A stretch of 64,000 nt of DNA from Brasenia schreberi (GCA_036023115.1 JAYKKT010000073.1:10024001-10088000), one strand, 5' to 3'; positions 1 through 12,385 are shown, counted from the stretch's first letter. Notes: a model not told the origin generated them from the letters alone. Numbers and translations: made by a program.

Positions 1-556
1 AAGAAAGCCAATTTGATCCAATAAGTTTGGATAATTTTGATATATTAGAATATTGGATTATAGAAGACAGTGAAAAAAATAACCTCCTAACCGAAGAAGA
101 CATTGCATGGATTAATTTGGAAGGAGCGCAACAACAATATCAAGGAGATGAAGAATTTGATTTCCAAGCATAAGGTGTTGCTGATGATGATGATGAGGAT
201 ATTCAGCAAGGAGAAGATGAAGATTATTTAGTTGATGATCCTAATTATAATTTGTAAAATGTAAATGTATTTCATTTTTTTTATTCAAAATATGTAAATT
301 TGGATGCAATTGTTCAATATTGAATGCTCAATCTATACTAAACTTTGCATTATATGAATTTAAAGCAATTACCAGTTTTTTCCCATTTTTTCTTGATTTT
401 TTTTTCAGATTTTTACTAATTTTTATTGATTTTTAATTAATTTTTGTATTATTTTAATATTAAAGTATGATACGGGCAATACGATATGATACGCCCAGCG
501 ATACGTGATACGATATGCCCAGCGATACGCGATACGATACGTGTCAGACAACACTG
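1..556 (+). mobile_element. hAT transposon, 3' terminal part (copy 0)
   Basis: The left part (1-257) is the acidic C-terminal exon of a hAT transposase and matches the tails of the other hAT copies here (28819-29099, 30893-31155). It includes LLTEEDIAWINLEGAQQQ and ends DYLVDDPNYNL plus stop. One in-frame TAA at 171-173 breaks it. An AT-rich 3' UTR follows, then a stretch rich in GATACG/CGATAC hexamers (about 468-545). The element ends ...GACAACACTG at 556, like the end of the complete copy at 29400. The 5' part lies outside the window. The next bases (atatatgg) fall inside Copia reverse-transcriptase sequence, so this hAT inserted into that Copia. Confidence 0.85.
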
Positions 557-1545
557 ATATATGGAACTACCTCCAAGAATGAATATTAAGGCATTTGATG
601 ATACAATGTGTAAATTAAATAAAGCTATCTATGGGTTGAAACAGTCACCAAGAGCTTGGTTTGCGAAATTCAATAAGGCAGTGTGCAGCTTAGGGTACCA
701 AAGAAGTCTCAATGATCATAATATTTTCTTAAAGAAAGGTACAAAATTAAAGAAATATCAAACTTAAAAAGAAATCTTCAGACACTATTTGATCTTAAAG
801 ACTTGGGAAGGCTTCACTATTTCTTAGGAATAGAGGTTTTATATTCAACTAAGGTATCTTCTTAATGCAGAGAAAATACTATATGGATCTACATTAGGAA
901 ATAAATATGATTGATTATAAACTAAGTCATACTCCTATGGATGTAAATCAGAAATTATTCATTGGTGATAGTGAAGGGTTAAGGGACATTCACAAATGCC
1001 AGACTTTGGTCGGCAAGATTATATACTTGATTTACTTACGCTATTGGCATTGTGAGCAGATTTATGCATTCTCCTACAAAAAATCATATGGATGTTGTGT
1101 ACAAAATTCTTCGATATCTCAAGTCAACACCTGGCATGGGTCTTCTTTATTCCAAATCTTACAAATTCAGCTATTAAACTTTATCCTAAGATGACCGCAA
1201 ATCAACTACAGGTTATGTTACACTACTTGGTGAGAATATTATATCTTGAAAGAGTAAAAAAGAGACAGTTGTTGCCAGATCTACAACTAAAACAGCCGTT
1301 ATATTGTGACAACAATGCAGCAATTCAGATGCTTCCAACCCTGTATATCATAAAAGAACAAGACATACAGAGATAAACTGCCACTTCATCAGAGAGAGAT
1401 AACAAATCAAGAATTCAAATTGGAGTATGTTAAATCAGCAAAAGAGAGAGCTGATTTTTTAACTAAAGCTATTGTCAACAGACAACTCAAGGATACATTA
1501 TCCAAATTAGGTGTTCTCAATATCTTTCACCCAACATGAGGGGAG
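557..1545 (+). pseudogene. Copia pol remnant A (RT and RNase H)
   Basis: Fragments of a Copia polyprotein in several frames. Positions 561-767 give an RT block with NKAIYGLKQSPRAWF, typical of Ty1/Copia RT. Positions 907-1100 give a block like HTPMDVNQKL, which also occurs in the Copia at 23550. Positions 1290-1376 give RNase H (LYCDNNAAIQM). Stops and frameshifts separate them, so no intact protein is possible. A purine tract (1538-1545) directly precedes the LTR. The upstream half is missing because a hAT end abuts at 556. Confidence 0.8.
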
Positions 1546-1894
1546 TCTTAGATATTGGTTATTAAGAGTCGTTTGGGGTCATAGTGTAACTTATGTCTAT
1601 TTAGTAGTACTTAATTATAATTAGCAGTAGTTTAGTCATTGAAGTTAGATATTACTTATAAATAAGTAGATTAGGGTTAAGTGTAAAAATAAGCAAAAAG
1701 AAAAGAATGTGGTTGGCGGCTGCAAGAAGCAGGTCGAGTCTGAGTATTTGTGGTAGATCGGAGGAATGCCTCCAATCTGCTAATATTTGTAAGTTTATCA
1801 ACATTTCTTCAATAATATGAATTTTACAACACAGATTTCCAACTTCAATCTATTTATGCATATTTTAATATCATAAACTTCATCAGAATCAACA
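1546..1894 (+). repeat. Copia LTR 1 of a tandem array
   Basis: Lies between a polypurine tract (ends 1545) and a primer-binding site (starts 1895), as expected for an LTR. It ends ...AATCAACA. Its last ~60 bases closely match the end of the LTR at 4382-4722 (both have AACTTCATC...ATCAACA). The upstream halves of the two LTRs are much more diverged. The first bases (TC) replace the expected TG. It acts as both the 3' LTR of remnant A and the 5' LTR of the next element. Confidence 0.7.
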
Positions 1895-1906
1895 TGGTAT
1901 CAAAGC
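1895..1906 (+). other. Retrotransposon primer-binding site
   Basis: TGGTATCAAAGC directly follows the LTR. It differs by one base from TGGTATCAGAGC, the site complementary to the 3' end of plant initiator-Met tRNA that is seen at 19450 in this window. Confidence 0.75.
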
Positions 1907-4381
1907 TTGGTTACTAATTCCAAAAAAAAATGATAGATCGTGGACAACATATGATAGTTATGGAGTTTGGTTGTCTTAAAGCATTTCAAAAGTAAACTGA
2001 GCAATTTTAGCACACGAGCTGCAACAACCAGTCAAATTACGGCCAACAAAGTAATAGTAAGAGTTGCTGAAATCGTGAACTTATGGAAGAGAGATTAAAA
2101 GAAAATTTTTAGAATTTAACACGTATGAATGACTCAAGAATCGAGTCATTTCAAATTACCAACATAAAGTTAGACAAAAAAAATTATAGATAATGAGCGA
2201 GATCAATAGGGCTTATTTTCAAATAAAGAGGAAAGTTAAGAATCATCAAAGGAACGCAAGTATGCCTTACTAAAGACAGAATAGACTTCAAACGATGGTC
2301 AAAGGAAGGTATGTTGGTAAGCTCCTGGCTAATACAATCCATCCCTACAATCAGCAAGATGTTATGTATATCAAAACAATCGCTTAAATTTGGGTACCAG
2401 TTGAAGAAGCATATTGCAGAAAATAGAATATTACAAAAGAATATGAAGTGTTGGAGAAAATAAAAAAATATCGCCAAGGAGATAAATCTGTAAGTGACTA
2501 CTACGAAGAACTTTGCGGGTTGTGGAATGAACAACAACATAATATAGAAAATAAATGCATCACTACATAAAAGAGAGGACAACCGACAATGAAATGAGAA
2601 AGGTATTTGATTTTCTTTAGGGAATTTTACATAAAAAATGAATTTATTAAGATCAATATACTGAGTAAAGAAGAATTACCCCCAATTGGGACTGTGTATT
2701 CTCTCCTTTTGAGAGAAGAAGATAGGAGAAACTTAGAAAAAGGAGATCAATCACATACTGAAAAAAGAGCATTTGCTAGAAGAGGTCAAATGAATTTTAA
2801 GCATGGAAGAGCTTCTCCTAGAGGAAGAGGAGGTAGACGATCTCAAGCTTACGAAGATATGAACAAATTACAATGCTCATATTGTGGCAAGAGAAGACAC
2901 ACTCGAGATCAATGCTGGAAAATCTTTAGAAAACTAACAAATTTCAGAGATCATAGGAATTATATTGCTGCCACTACATAAAAGATAGCAAAACCGATGA
3001 GATGCTATAACTAAGAAGAAAGATTGCAGAAATTGAGTCCAAACTTCGATATCAGCCATCTACTTTATCAGAAAAAAAATGAAATAGGTGTTCCTACTTC
3101 CTACACCATAAGTAGTAACTGGTAACTCTTCCTTTACACACTTTAAATTTTGGGTGATAGATTCAGGTGCAACCGATCATATGGTAGGTGATAACTCAAG
3201 TTTGTTGAATATAAGCCTCTATCCATACCTCAGTATATTAAATTGGCAAACGGTGCCAAAGCCATATATGGGTTGAAGCAATCACCTCACACCTCGTTTG
3301 AAAATTTTAGCAACAGTATTATTAAATGGGATACATGAAAAGTGTTAGTGATCGTACTCTATTTGTTAAAAAAAGTGGTGAAACTAACACTATTGTTGGT
3401 TTATGTTGATGATATAATTGTGACAGGAGACGATATTGAAGAAATTGTGAAATTGAAGCAGGAACTAGATCGGCTATAGGAACTACATCGACTATTTGAT
3501 ATTAAAGATCTCGATAAATTACACTACTTTCTTGGAATTGAGGTAATATATTATGGTGCCGATATTTTCTTAAACCATACGAAATATACATTGGATTTAT
3601 TATGAGATACAAAGATGCTAGAGTGTAAACCCCTATGCTTCCATGGATATTAACCATAAATTGTGAGTGAATGATGGATGTGATAAGGCTGATGTGATTA
3701 GATATCAAAAATTGTTTGGAAAGTTAATATACATAACCATTACTCACCCGAATATAACCTATACAGTTGGTATTGTTAGTCGATTTATGCAGGCACCTCT
3801 AAGATACATATGGATGCAGTATTTAATATACTCAGGTACCTAAAAGGTTCCCTAAGATACAGTGTGATATATAAAAATAATGATCCTATAAATATTGAAG
3901 CGTACACCGATGCAGGCCGAGTTGGTTCTACCGAAGATAGAAAATCTACCTTAGGGTATGTGATACTTGTGGGTGATAATATAGTATCCTTGAAAAGTAA
4001 AAAACATACCATTGTGGCAAGGTCTATAACTGAAACCAAGTATAGAGTTATTGCTTCTGGTATATGTGAAGGAAAGTGGTTACGGTCATTGCTTATAGAA
4101 ATTGGATTTTCCATGAAAAATTATATTCCTATATTCTGTGATAGTAAGGCGGCTATCCAAATTGCATCTAATCCAGTTTATCACGAAAAGATCAAGCATA
4201 TAGAGATTGATTGTCACTTTATTAGGGACAATGTGAGTACCAGTGAGTTCAAGTTAGAGCACATGCGATCAGAAAATCAATGTACAGATATGCAAACTAA
4301 AGCAATATGCAAGAATATATTAAGAAGATTGTGTGACAAGTTGGGTATAACAACAATATATACACCCAACTTTAGGGGGAG
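1895..4381 (+). pseudogene. Copia internal region B, integrase deleted
   Basis: A degenerate gag runs from about 2083. Its zinc knuckle CSYCGKRRHTRDQC (CX2CX4HX4C) lies at about 2875-2917 inside the ORF 2607-2981. A protease-like block follows at 3155-3185 (VIDSGATDHM). The sequence then jumps at about 3255 from the post-protease LANGA stretch straight to the RT motif AIYGLKQSP. The whole integrase and N-terminal RT, present in the related copy at 21400-23100, are therefore missing. The RT active site YVDDIIVTGDD lies near 3402-3434. RNase H is in the ORF 3810-4403 (CDSKAAIQIA). A purine tract (about 4373-4381) precedes the 3' LTR. Several stops are present. It is non-autonomous and dead. Confidence 0.85.
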
Positions 4382-4722
4382 TGTTGAAGTACCGAATTTG
4401 TAGTAGTTGTTTTTCTTTTATTATTGTCTCTTTCTTCCTTATGATCTTAGGGCTATCATTAGAGTTTAATTTATGTTCTTAGATTTTGTTTTTAAAGGTG
4501 CCTTTAAATTAGATTTTATTAATGGCACTTATGTAATAAATTCCTTTGTAATGCTGGTTATAAGTGGGGAACCCTACCAACTTATTAATTGTAATTAGAA
4601 GAGAGTGAAATAGAGAAGAAAGTGAAGTGGTGGGTCGCTCGATACTAGAGACTGCACACCATATTTCCATCTTCAATTTGTTTATGCATATTTCAATCTC
4701 ATAAACTTCATCGACATCAACA
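4382..4722 (+). repeat. Copia LTR 2 (3' LTR of element B)
   Basis: Starts TGTTGAAG right after an AGGGGGAG purine tract and ends ATCAACA at 4722, giving the TG...CA boundary. It shares its terminal segment with LTR 1 and a TTGTTTTTAAAGGT stretch with the LTR at 19129-19449. All three therefore belong to one old Copia lineage. Confidence 0.8.
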
Positions 4723-4848
4723 CGAACCTATACAATCATCTGTTGAGAGTGTTCCTCATTATTATGTCCAAAACTATCCTACCACAAAATCACATCAAGT
4801 GAAAAATCTTGAGGCTAGTAAAGCCTTATTCAACCAGTAGCAATAATA

Positions 4849-6290
4849 TTGAATAGTGGTGGTGGTGGTGGCTGCGGAGAAAGAAGAAGCTCACCGTCAC
4901 TAGACTTCCCCTCAAGTATTCCAACATATACTACACAAAACACAATCACTTATGCATCTAAGACCATTAAGAAGACAAACAACTCTTCACTTCCACAGGA
5001 AGGCACCACGAAAACATCACCATCACCATTTTGTTCATAATAATGCCTATATCCATTCTACTTCAACTCTACCGAGCAAAGACACTCTTAACTCAAGTAG
5101 AACCCTCCTGAAAGAAGAAAAGGAAATTTGCAAATAGCAATCCATTTGAAACCCTTTAGAAGAACATGAAGAAAAGATGAAGTCGTTAATCAAAGTATAG
5201 GCCTCAAGCTCAGCCTACCACCAAAATGTGTTCATATAGGCCCACTCTGGACTCAACCTTACATCCCACAAGGGCATCTACCTCAAGTAAAACCCTTGAA
5301 ATTTATAACACTAGTATTCAAATTGGCATACCGCCCTAAAATTATGGGAAACAGAACCATCTCTCTATCCAAATCCTCAAAAAATAATATCCGTCATGGA
5401 CCTTTCACAAGATGAAGTAGAGTAAGAGAAGTGCACGCCGTTAATGACTTCCAGGTTTCAAAATCGGCATACCACCAAATATTTGGTCCCCTTCTCGTTG
5501 GCATAATCCTATTCTAGATTCCACAGTAAAATTACAGCATTCTGAGAAGAAGAAAAAGAAAAAGAAAGAAAGAACAACTAGAAGAAAGTCACAGAGCTAG
5601 ACTACGAACTAAGCACACCTAATAGAGACCACTATACTTAATGTAAGAACAAGGAGAAGGTGAAAGTGTCACTACTCCTAGCTTCAATACTCGACATACG
5701 ACTAAACTATTACAGATCATATTCTTCACACACATCCGTTGATTCCCACTTAACGCCACATCTCATAAAGAGCCTCCAGCTCAAGCGAAACCCCCTTAAA
5801 AGAAGACTCGCAAGAAATTTCTCGTTGATAGACTTCAAATTAGGCATACCATCACACAAGAGAGTTCCCCATCTTTAGAAGAGGAAGAAAAATTAAGGCG
5901 GTTAACGACTTCTAGGCTTAAAAATTGGCAAACCACAAATTATTACAATGTCATCTTGTTCAAACCCATTCAGCATTCCACCTTAACTTTACATGCCACC
6001 AAGAGCCCATAACTTGAACGAAACCATTATCAAAGGAGGAGAAGAAAAGGCCATACCTATAGAAGAAGTGATGTTAGTCTGCAAAACCTGCAACTTCTTG
6101 AGCTTCCTGTGAAAGTGAGCAGCGAGCCATATGGCGCCCAATGGCCCGTTGTTAGACAACAAACACTGAGAGTAAAACATTTCCGCTCCACAAAGACAAC
6201 AACCACCGCCGGTTCGCCTTCACCTTTTTTTCTACCCTCCCCAACGGTCAAGAGGTGAGGGACGCTCTTACTACCACCCCCGCTCACAGT
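4849..6290 (-). pseudogene. Degenerate tandem array, possibly LRR-like coding remnant
   Basis: Similar blocks recur about every 240 bases, for example near 5075, 5268, 5762 and 5998 (CTCAAG..AAACCC type). A second recurring block lies near 5320, 5475, 5840 and 5920. Read on the minus strand, the second block gives GGMPILK, DGMPNLKSI and LPIFKP. The first gives pieces such as KGVSLELEAL. The minus ORF 5989-6180 contains FHRKLKKLQVLQT. Leucine spacing resembles leucine-rich repeats, but stops and frameshifts are frequent and I cannot assign a family. Plus-strand ORFs here look spurious. Confidence 0.3.
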
Positions 6291-6659
6291 AAAAAGGATC
6301 TACAAAGACTGAAATACCCTTGCATTTCCTTGCATGACAAGTTCAACATAGTTACACGGGTTCATATGTTTTCCCGTTTTCACAGCGACATCTCCCAGAT
6401 TGCCCTCAATAAGTAAAGAAATCCACATCGTATATCTTTCAATTGGATGGTTGTAAATGGTCGACGTTAGTAGAAAGTCCTTATTTGTTGAAGTTTTTAA
6501 TGGGGTGTGAATGGGTAGGATTTGGGTCGGGATGCATCACTATCCGAAGTGAGAATTTATTGAGCTGCAAAATGTAGAGATATACCATTGATGGATGTTC
6601 AAGTTTACCCATGGGAACCACATGACGGAAAAGGTAACAGGCCCGGAACACAATCTGAG
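6291..6659. other. Intergenic, no gene recognised
   Basis: AT-rich DNA with no credible exon. The minus ORF 6481-6840 runs into the adjacent MITE and has no family resemblance that I recognise. Confidence 0.5.
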
Positions 6660-7062
6660 TAGAGATGTCAGGCCGGCCTGGCCTGGCCCTAAAAAAATGC
6701 AGGGTCAAGCCAAAGAATTCTAGCTCATATTTGAAGCCGGGCAAAATGGCCTTGGGTTGATGCAAGTCGGATTGGGTCAATTCATTGGATGTTAGATCCA
6801 GTCTAATATCCAAATCCAGCCACAACTTTTTAGGCTTCAAGAAGCCATATACGTATACATCTGTAATAAATAAATAAATATATATATATACACATGTAAT
6901 TTTAAAAAACTATATATAAGTAGTTTATCTATAGTACATATATGTATATTTATTATGAGTCATATATACTGTATATAATATAATATAGTATATATAATCT
7001 GAAAAACTATATATATGCCGGGCCAGCATATTTCAGGCCCAGCCCGGCCCACTTTTTCTCTA
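6660..7062. mobile_element. MITE family 2 (TAGAGATGTCA / GGCCGG), copy 1
   Basis: Starts TAGAGATGTCAGGCC at 6660 and holds two GGCCGGCC/CCCGGCCC-rich ends (6670-6690 and 7018-7052) around an AT-rich core. The right end is decayed (CTTTTTCTCTA at 7052-7062). The second copy at 54725-55047 keeps a perfect inverted terminal TAGAGATGTCAA. No transposase is encoded. Confidence 0.6.
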
Positions 7063-7086
7063 TATATATACATATAGAGAGTGTGT

Positions 7087-7275
7087 GTGATATATGCTCA
7101 ATCAAATTCATGCTTAAGATTACTTAAACATTTCTATCGTTCTATGGATGTGATGAATGGTAGAGAGTTGAAATAAAAAAGCAAAAAATGTGAGTACGGA
7201 ACATTGATCGTGTTGATCAAATGGCAGAGTTGTTTGAGAAGATTTAAGCGCGAATAAGGATTGAGCATGGACCAC
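7087..7275. mobile_element. Foldback MITE family G, copy 1
   Basis: Begins GTGATATATGCTCAATC and ends GATTGAGCATGGACCAC, which are near-perfect inverted ends. The body is rich in short inverted blocks (TCTCAAACATTT-type against AAATGTTTGAGA-type). Two further copies lie at 34401-34604 and 34643-34881. It is about 190-240 bp and non-coding. Confidence 0.7.
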
Positions 7276-7294
7276 TACGATCTTGTTATATATA

Positions 7295-7522
7295 GTGTGT
7301 GTGTGTGTGTGTGTTGTTGCACATGCCGAACATGCACATCTCTTACCTTCCATCAGCTCAATTGCTGCTGCTTCCTTCGCCCACCCTCATGCACCCATTT
7401 CGTGACACCAACTACCATGACCAACACTTTCCCTCACCCAATATTCAACTCATGCCATATGGTATAGAGAGTGGTGGAAGGTGTGAAAATAAGGGCATTG
7501 TGAACAATGCACATTGAGTAAA

Positions 7523-7568
<46 letters not shown>

Positions 7569-7569
7569 A
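7295..7569. repeat. GT, CA and TA microsatellites
   Basis: (GT)10 at 7295-7314. (AC)16 at about 7525-7556 runs directly into (AT)n to 7569. The ORFs 7261-7467 and 7299-7517 that cross the GT tract are not considered genes. Confidence 0.9.
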
Positions 7570-8307
7570 AGAGAGAGATAGTGTTAAATGCATAATTTTC
7601 TTAAGTGCATTAGAAAATTACTTATATATTTCTATCCTTCGATCTTTAAAAATCAAGTGTTGATATTTGAATTAAAAGTATTGTATGTGCTTTTATATTT
7701 TGGATTTAGTATATCATGTGTATTAAATGTAAAGTAATTCAAATCTTTATTCTTGAACTTAAAGATAATGGATGAAAATATTTAATCATTTTTATACATC
7801 TAAGGACATATATTTAGCACTAATTCAAATATGATGTAGTGCTAAATTTATTTAGTGCACATGATGCCTAGTGCACTAAATGTAAAGTATAAAATTGCAC
7901 ATGGTACAAAATTGTAAACATTATTTTTTATTTAAATCTTCATTATTGATCTTAAATATCAAATGGTGAAATTGTTTACCTATTTTTATGAGCATTTAGC
8001 TCTCTCTCTTTATATATATAATAATTAGCTTGTGGAAAGAGACGTATACATGAATAACTCCAAAATAAAGGCCAGAACTCAGAAGTGAGATTTCGACGTC
8101 ATGGTGTAACTGAAGAAGTTCTGACCAACCATGTTTTCAAATACTGCCATTAGCAAAATCTCGGGTAGGATTCATATCCGAATGCCCTCCGGAAATTTGG
8201 ATCCAGATTTAGATCAAATAGTACGAAATCTGCAACATATCCGTTTTGACCAACCATAAGTCACACAATATCCCATTATTTTGTTCAGGTGGGTACTGGG
8301 CGATGGG

Positions 8308-8313
<6 letters not shown>

Positions 8314-8406
<93 letters not shown>
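8314..8406. repeat. (TC)36-(AT)10 compound microsatellite
   Basis: An uninterrupted TC dinucleotide tract to 8386, then AT repeats to 8406. Confidence 0.95.
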
Positions 8407-8433
8407 GAAATCTTAGCTGGATAAATAGTGTTT

Positions 8434-8598
8434 GGTGCATAATCTTACAATAACATTTTCACCGTCCGATATTTAAGATCAACAGTGGAGATATGAATCA
8501 AATCTATTTTTATACCTTTATACTTATATTTTAAATGCCAAATGATTTGAATCTCTACCGTTCGATCTTTATAAAAGGTTGGTGGAAGATTATGCACC
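8434..8598. mobile_element. Foldback MITE family H
   Basis: A perfect 13-bp inverted terminal pair, GGTGCATAATCTT at 8434 and AAGATTATGCACC ending at 8598, encloses about 140 bp. The core holds further inverted pieces (CCGTCCGATATTTAAGATC against GTTCGATCTTTA). It is non-coding. The stretch 7575-7900 carries related but eroded motifs and may be another copy. Confidence 0.65.
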
Positions 8599-8845
8599 GA
8601 TATATATAAGGTTGGGGTACCTTATCCCTATACCTAAACCAAAACCTGATTGGGTTGGGTATTCCCTGTCCCATTAAGGTATGTTTGGATCAGGATTGCA
8701 TGGGTCAGGTCAATATTGCAATCTCTACTTGAAAGACATGAGTGAGACAAGAGACAGACGTTTTGAACAATTTATGTGATTATATACACCGGGGTCTAAG
8801 TTGGTCCGGGTAAGGCACAATTTGATCGTGCAGAATGGCCTTCAT

Positions 8846-9003
8846 TTTTTTTTTAAGTACCAGTAACCGGTTCGAGACGATTTGACTCACTTTTGGGGTG
8901 AAAGTTCTCACAGCGCTGGTTTTCTCCTATCACAAGGATCGAACTCGGACTGGTGCTGAAGGGGAACAAATGCTGAATCACTTGAACCGGTTAGACTGGC
9001 CTA
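8846..9003 (-). mobile_element. tRNA-derived SINE-like element
   Basis: Read on the minus strand, a box-B-like GAGTTCGATCC lies about 40-60 bp inside the element. A more weakly matching box-A-like stretch comes before it, and the 3' end is an A tail (the T run at 8847-8856 on the plus strand). GAATGGCCT before and GACTGGCCT after may be an eroded target duplication. Confidence 0.45.
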
Positions 9004-9411
9004 AATTGATCTAAGCCCGGCTCTAATGTTCCAATATAAATGGGACGTCTAACGAAAGGAGAAATAATCTCTACTTTTGTTGTTCCGTCCTATTCCAGTC
9101 TTATCTGTGTTGTGTTAATGTGTTAGTGTGAGTAGCATATCTTGAAGGTGTACCTAATTAGTATCCTCGATCCATTTGCATGTATTTATGCCCATCCTCC
9201 CCAAAGTTTATGCTTATATATACACGTGTGTATAAATATAAAATGAAGAACATATTTATGATTCCAAATGCAAATCTCCGATACAGTTGCAAGTCTAAGC
9301 ACCACCTTTGTTGTTGAAAGACCCTCTTAGAAATGAAATAATAATACATTTCAAACCCTATCTTTTCGAAATTATTGGATAGATGGAATCTCCGTGCGAT
9401 TTTAAATTCCT

Positions 9412-12135
9412 ACAATAACAACCAAGCCTTTTTTCCATTCTAAGTGGGATTGGTTACATGGATTATTTGACCCCATAACTCATAATCTCGTGTATTTATC
9501 TTTAAAAAAGTGATCTCGTACTTAATAGTTCTTTTATTTCTTATATCTTTTTACCGAAGCTTCTTTTACTAACATTTTTATATGTTCAAACTATCTAACC
9601 TCTCTACACATTCAAACCATCTTAAACATGTTTCTCTCATCTTATCTTATATTGGTGTTATCTCAAATTTTTTATCTAATAACCTCATTATAATACAATC
9701 TTTTTTTTTGTAGCCACATATTTACCTCAAAATTATCATTTTTGTCAGAGATATCTTCTCCACATGTTGGTAATTGATTGTCGAACACTCAACACCATAT
9801 AATCTTGTTTGGGTGATTGCTACTTTATAATATTTGCCTATAACTTTAGTGATATCTTCTTATCAAACAAAACACCTAAGGTAGACATGGATGATCCCAA
9901 AATAGCTTGGCAGTTTCAATCGGAACCGAACCGAGCTAAGAACTGGCTAGAACCTAAACTCGTGAAGCTGAACCAAAAACCAGATCTGAAACCAAGTGTC
10001 ACCCAACTTCGGTTTTGATTCCACCTTCCATGGAACTGGCGGTTCCATATTTTTTTTATTTCAAACATTTAATATTTTTTTAGTTTTAGGTTGCTTAAGC
10101 CTGAAATTGGAACTGGTGGTTCTAGTTTCAAGTTTCACATAATCGAAACCGATGGTTTGAAACTACCCATTCCAATTTTTCTGAAATCGGCATTATCTAA
10201 CATGAGGTACTTATCCATTTTAGTCAACCTCTATTGATTTTGTGTATAATATCTCCATAACTTTTCTGTCATTTTGAAAAATTAACTCTAAGTATTTAAA
10301 GTTGTTCTTTTAAGTGATGCAATGCTTACTAATTTTAACTTGTATATCATATGTTTCATGAATATGCTCCACTCTTTTAATTCTAAAACCTTTTGTTTCA
10401 AGTCTTTTTCTCTACAACTCGATTTTCTTTTTATCTCCTTCTTTTGACTCATCTACCAACAACATATCATCAACAAAAAGCATACACCAAGTACTTCATC
10501 TTGAACATGCTTCATTAACTCCTTGATAAGCAAATTGAATAGATACAAACTTTAATCCAATCTCTAAAACTCTCTAGAAAAACATTTATTCATACTCTAT
10601 CATAAGCTTTAATCAATGAATACCATGTGCGAGTTTGTTTCTTGGCTCTAAAATGTTTCATTAAACCTATCAATAAGTGAATAACCTCCAATAATAGATC
10701 TCTTCGAATTGGTTTTGTTATACTTGATCCTTGCCTCAACTGTAACTCTTTCTCCATAGTTTTATTATATAATTCATTAACTTTATGTTCTTATGATTCA
10801 CATAAGTTGAATATCATCTTTATTCTTATAAATAGATATTATTGTGCTCATTTTCATATCTTTTTGTCTATCTAAATAAACATTAAATAAACTGGTGAGT
10901 CAATTGAAGCCCGAGAACCCTAAAACTTTCTGTAGCTCATTAAGAATATCATTTGGTGATACAAATTTATCAAATATCATAAGTTTAAGAATCTCTTTCA
11001 CTTCTTTCTTTTAATTAAGTTGATAGAAATCTCAATTTATGTTTGCTTATGAGTTGATTAGTTTTTACAAGTTGATATTAGTATATATACTCATATTAAA
11101 AAGCTCATAAAAATAACTCTCCATATGTTCTTGATAGCCTCGCTTGCTACAAGGACCCTCTCATCGTATCTTTGATGCACCTATCATAAGATCCTTAGTT
11201 TTCTTTTCCTTAGCTAATCTTAAAGGTATTTCTTTCACTTTCGTTTTAGTGAAATTTCTTATATATTTTTTCCAAAGGTTTTTGGTTTGCTTAATTAACT
11301 ATTTTTTTAGTTTTTTTCTTAGCCTTTTTATAATACTCCAAAGCTTTTGTAGTCTTTTCTTTGTAGTGCGGTTTGTAGCATGCATTTTTGCCTTGATTTT
11401 ATATTTAACTGCCTTACTCTACCACAAGGCTCTTTATGTTATGGTATGCCTTCCTTAAATTAATGTTGCACCTCTTTTGTTACTTTTCTAATATTGATTT
11501 TCAGTAGCAATGCTTATAAAATTTTAAGCATTTCCTTCAAGAACTCAATTAAACCTTCTTAATTACTTTTGAGGTTCCAATATTTAATTCAACTAGCTAT
11601 ATGTACTTTTTTCTCTATTTCCATTTCTTTTATTTATAAATTATTAACCAATAGTTGATGTTGAATAGTGAAGTTATCTCCTAGAATGACCTCGCAACCT
11701 TTGTTTCTAACACAATACATCTCTTCTCTTTCAACGAAAATAGTCAATTTGTGTCGGAGACAAACCACTCTTATAATTAATCAACTACTACTCGTCACAC
11801 TTCTTAAAAAAGTATTTTGCTATAAAGAGATCATATGTCATATAAAATTATAAATGTCCTTTTCTTCATTATTTTGTTCCTCGAAGCTATAGTCATCATT
11901 AACCCCTTTGCGCCCTAATACCTTTTGACTGGTATATTCATTTGAATCACCTCTTGAACAAATTATTTCTCTTTGTGGAATACTTTGAATTACTTTATCC
12001 AACTTTTCAAAGTACTTTTTTCATACTTTCTATTAATCCTATTTAAAGTGCATAAGTATATATAATATTCAAAATCTTTACTCATATAATTAACTTCACC
12101 ATCATAACCTGATCTCTATATCTCTTTACCTATAC
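9412..12135 (-). mobile_element. RTE-type non-LTR retrotransposon, copy 1
   Basis: On the minus strand this aligns piecewise to the clearer plus copy at 39836-43061. It has the same 3' end (CAACAACTAAG-type reverse complement near 9412-9430, then the AGTGGGATTGG..ACATGGATTATTTGACCCC block). Reverse-transcriptase and endonuclease-like segments extend to about 12135. All frames are broken. A 318-bp MITE (9882-10199) interrupts it. The short plus-strand ORFs inside are antisense noise. Confidence 0.7.
9882..10199. mobile_element. MITE family 1 (TAGACATG / GGTTCC), copy a
   Basis: Starts TAGACATGGATGATCC and ends ...GGCATTATCTA. The flanks acctaagg (9874-9881) and acatgagg (10200-10207) match at 6 of 8 positions and interrupt RTE sequence. 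That is what an 8-bp hAT-type target duplication looks like after decay. The interior is rich in GAACCG/CGGTTCC words. The ORF 9809-10018 runs through it and is not a gene. Confidence 0.7.
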
Positions 12136-12385
12136 TACATTATTAATGTGTCTCATATGAAAAAGAAACAAAATATTTTATTTTTTATGGTAACCCATTT
12201 TTCTTGGAATCTCCAACACATGCCCCTAGTTTTATATTGGTAGATGTGCGGAATAAACTCACCTTCCAAGAGTGTTTCCCTGAGTACCTAAGACAAGATT
12301 TTCCTTCCAAGAGAAAACTAATCTCAGGCGACAATAAAGCATAAAGAGCAACATCTCACTTGGCTAAAGCCTCAAGTGACAAGTT

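Noticed and set aside
7525..8406. Tandem short repeats considered as a CRISPR array or promoter array
   Set aside because: Simple dinucleotide microsatellites in plant DNA, with no spacers.
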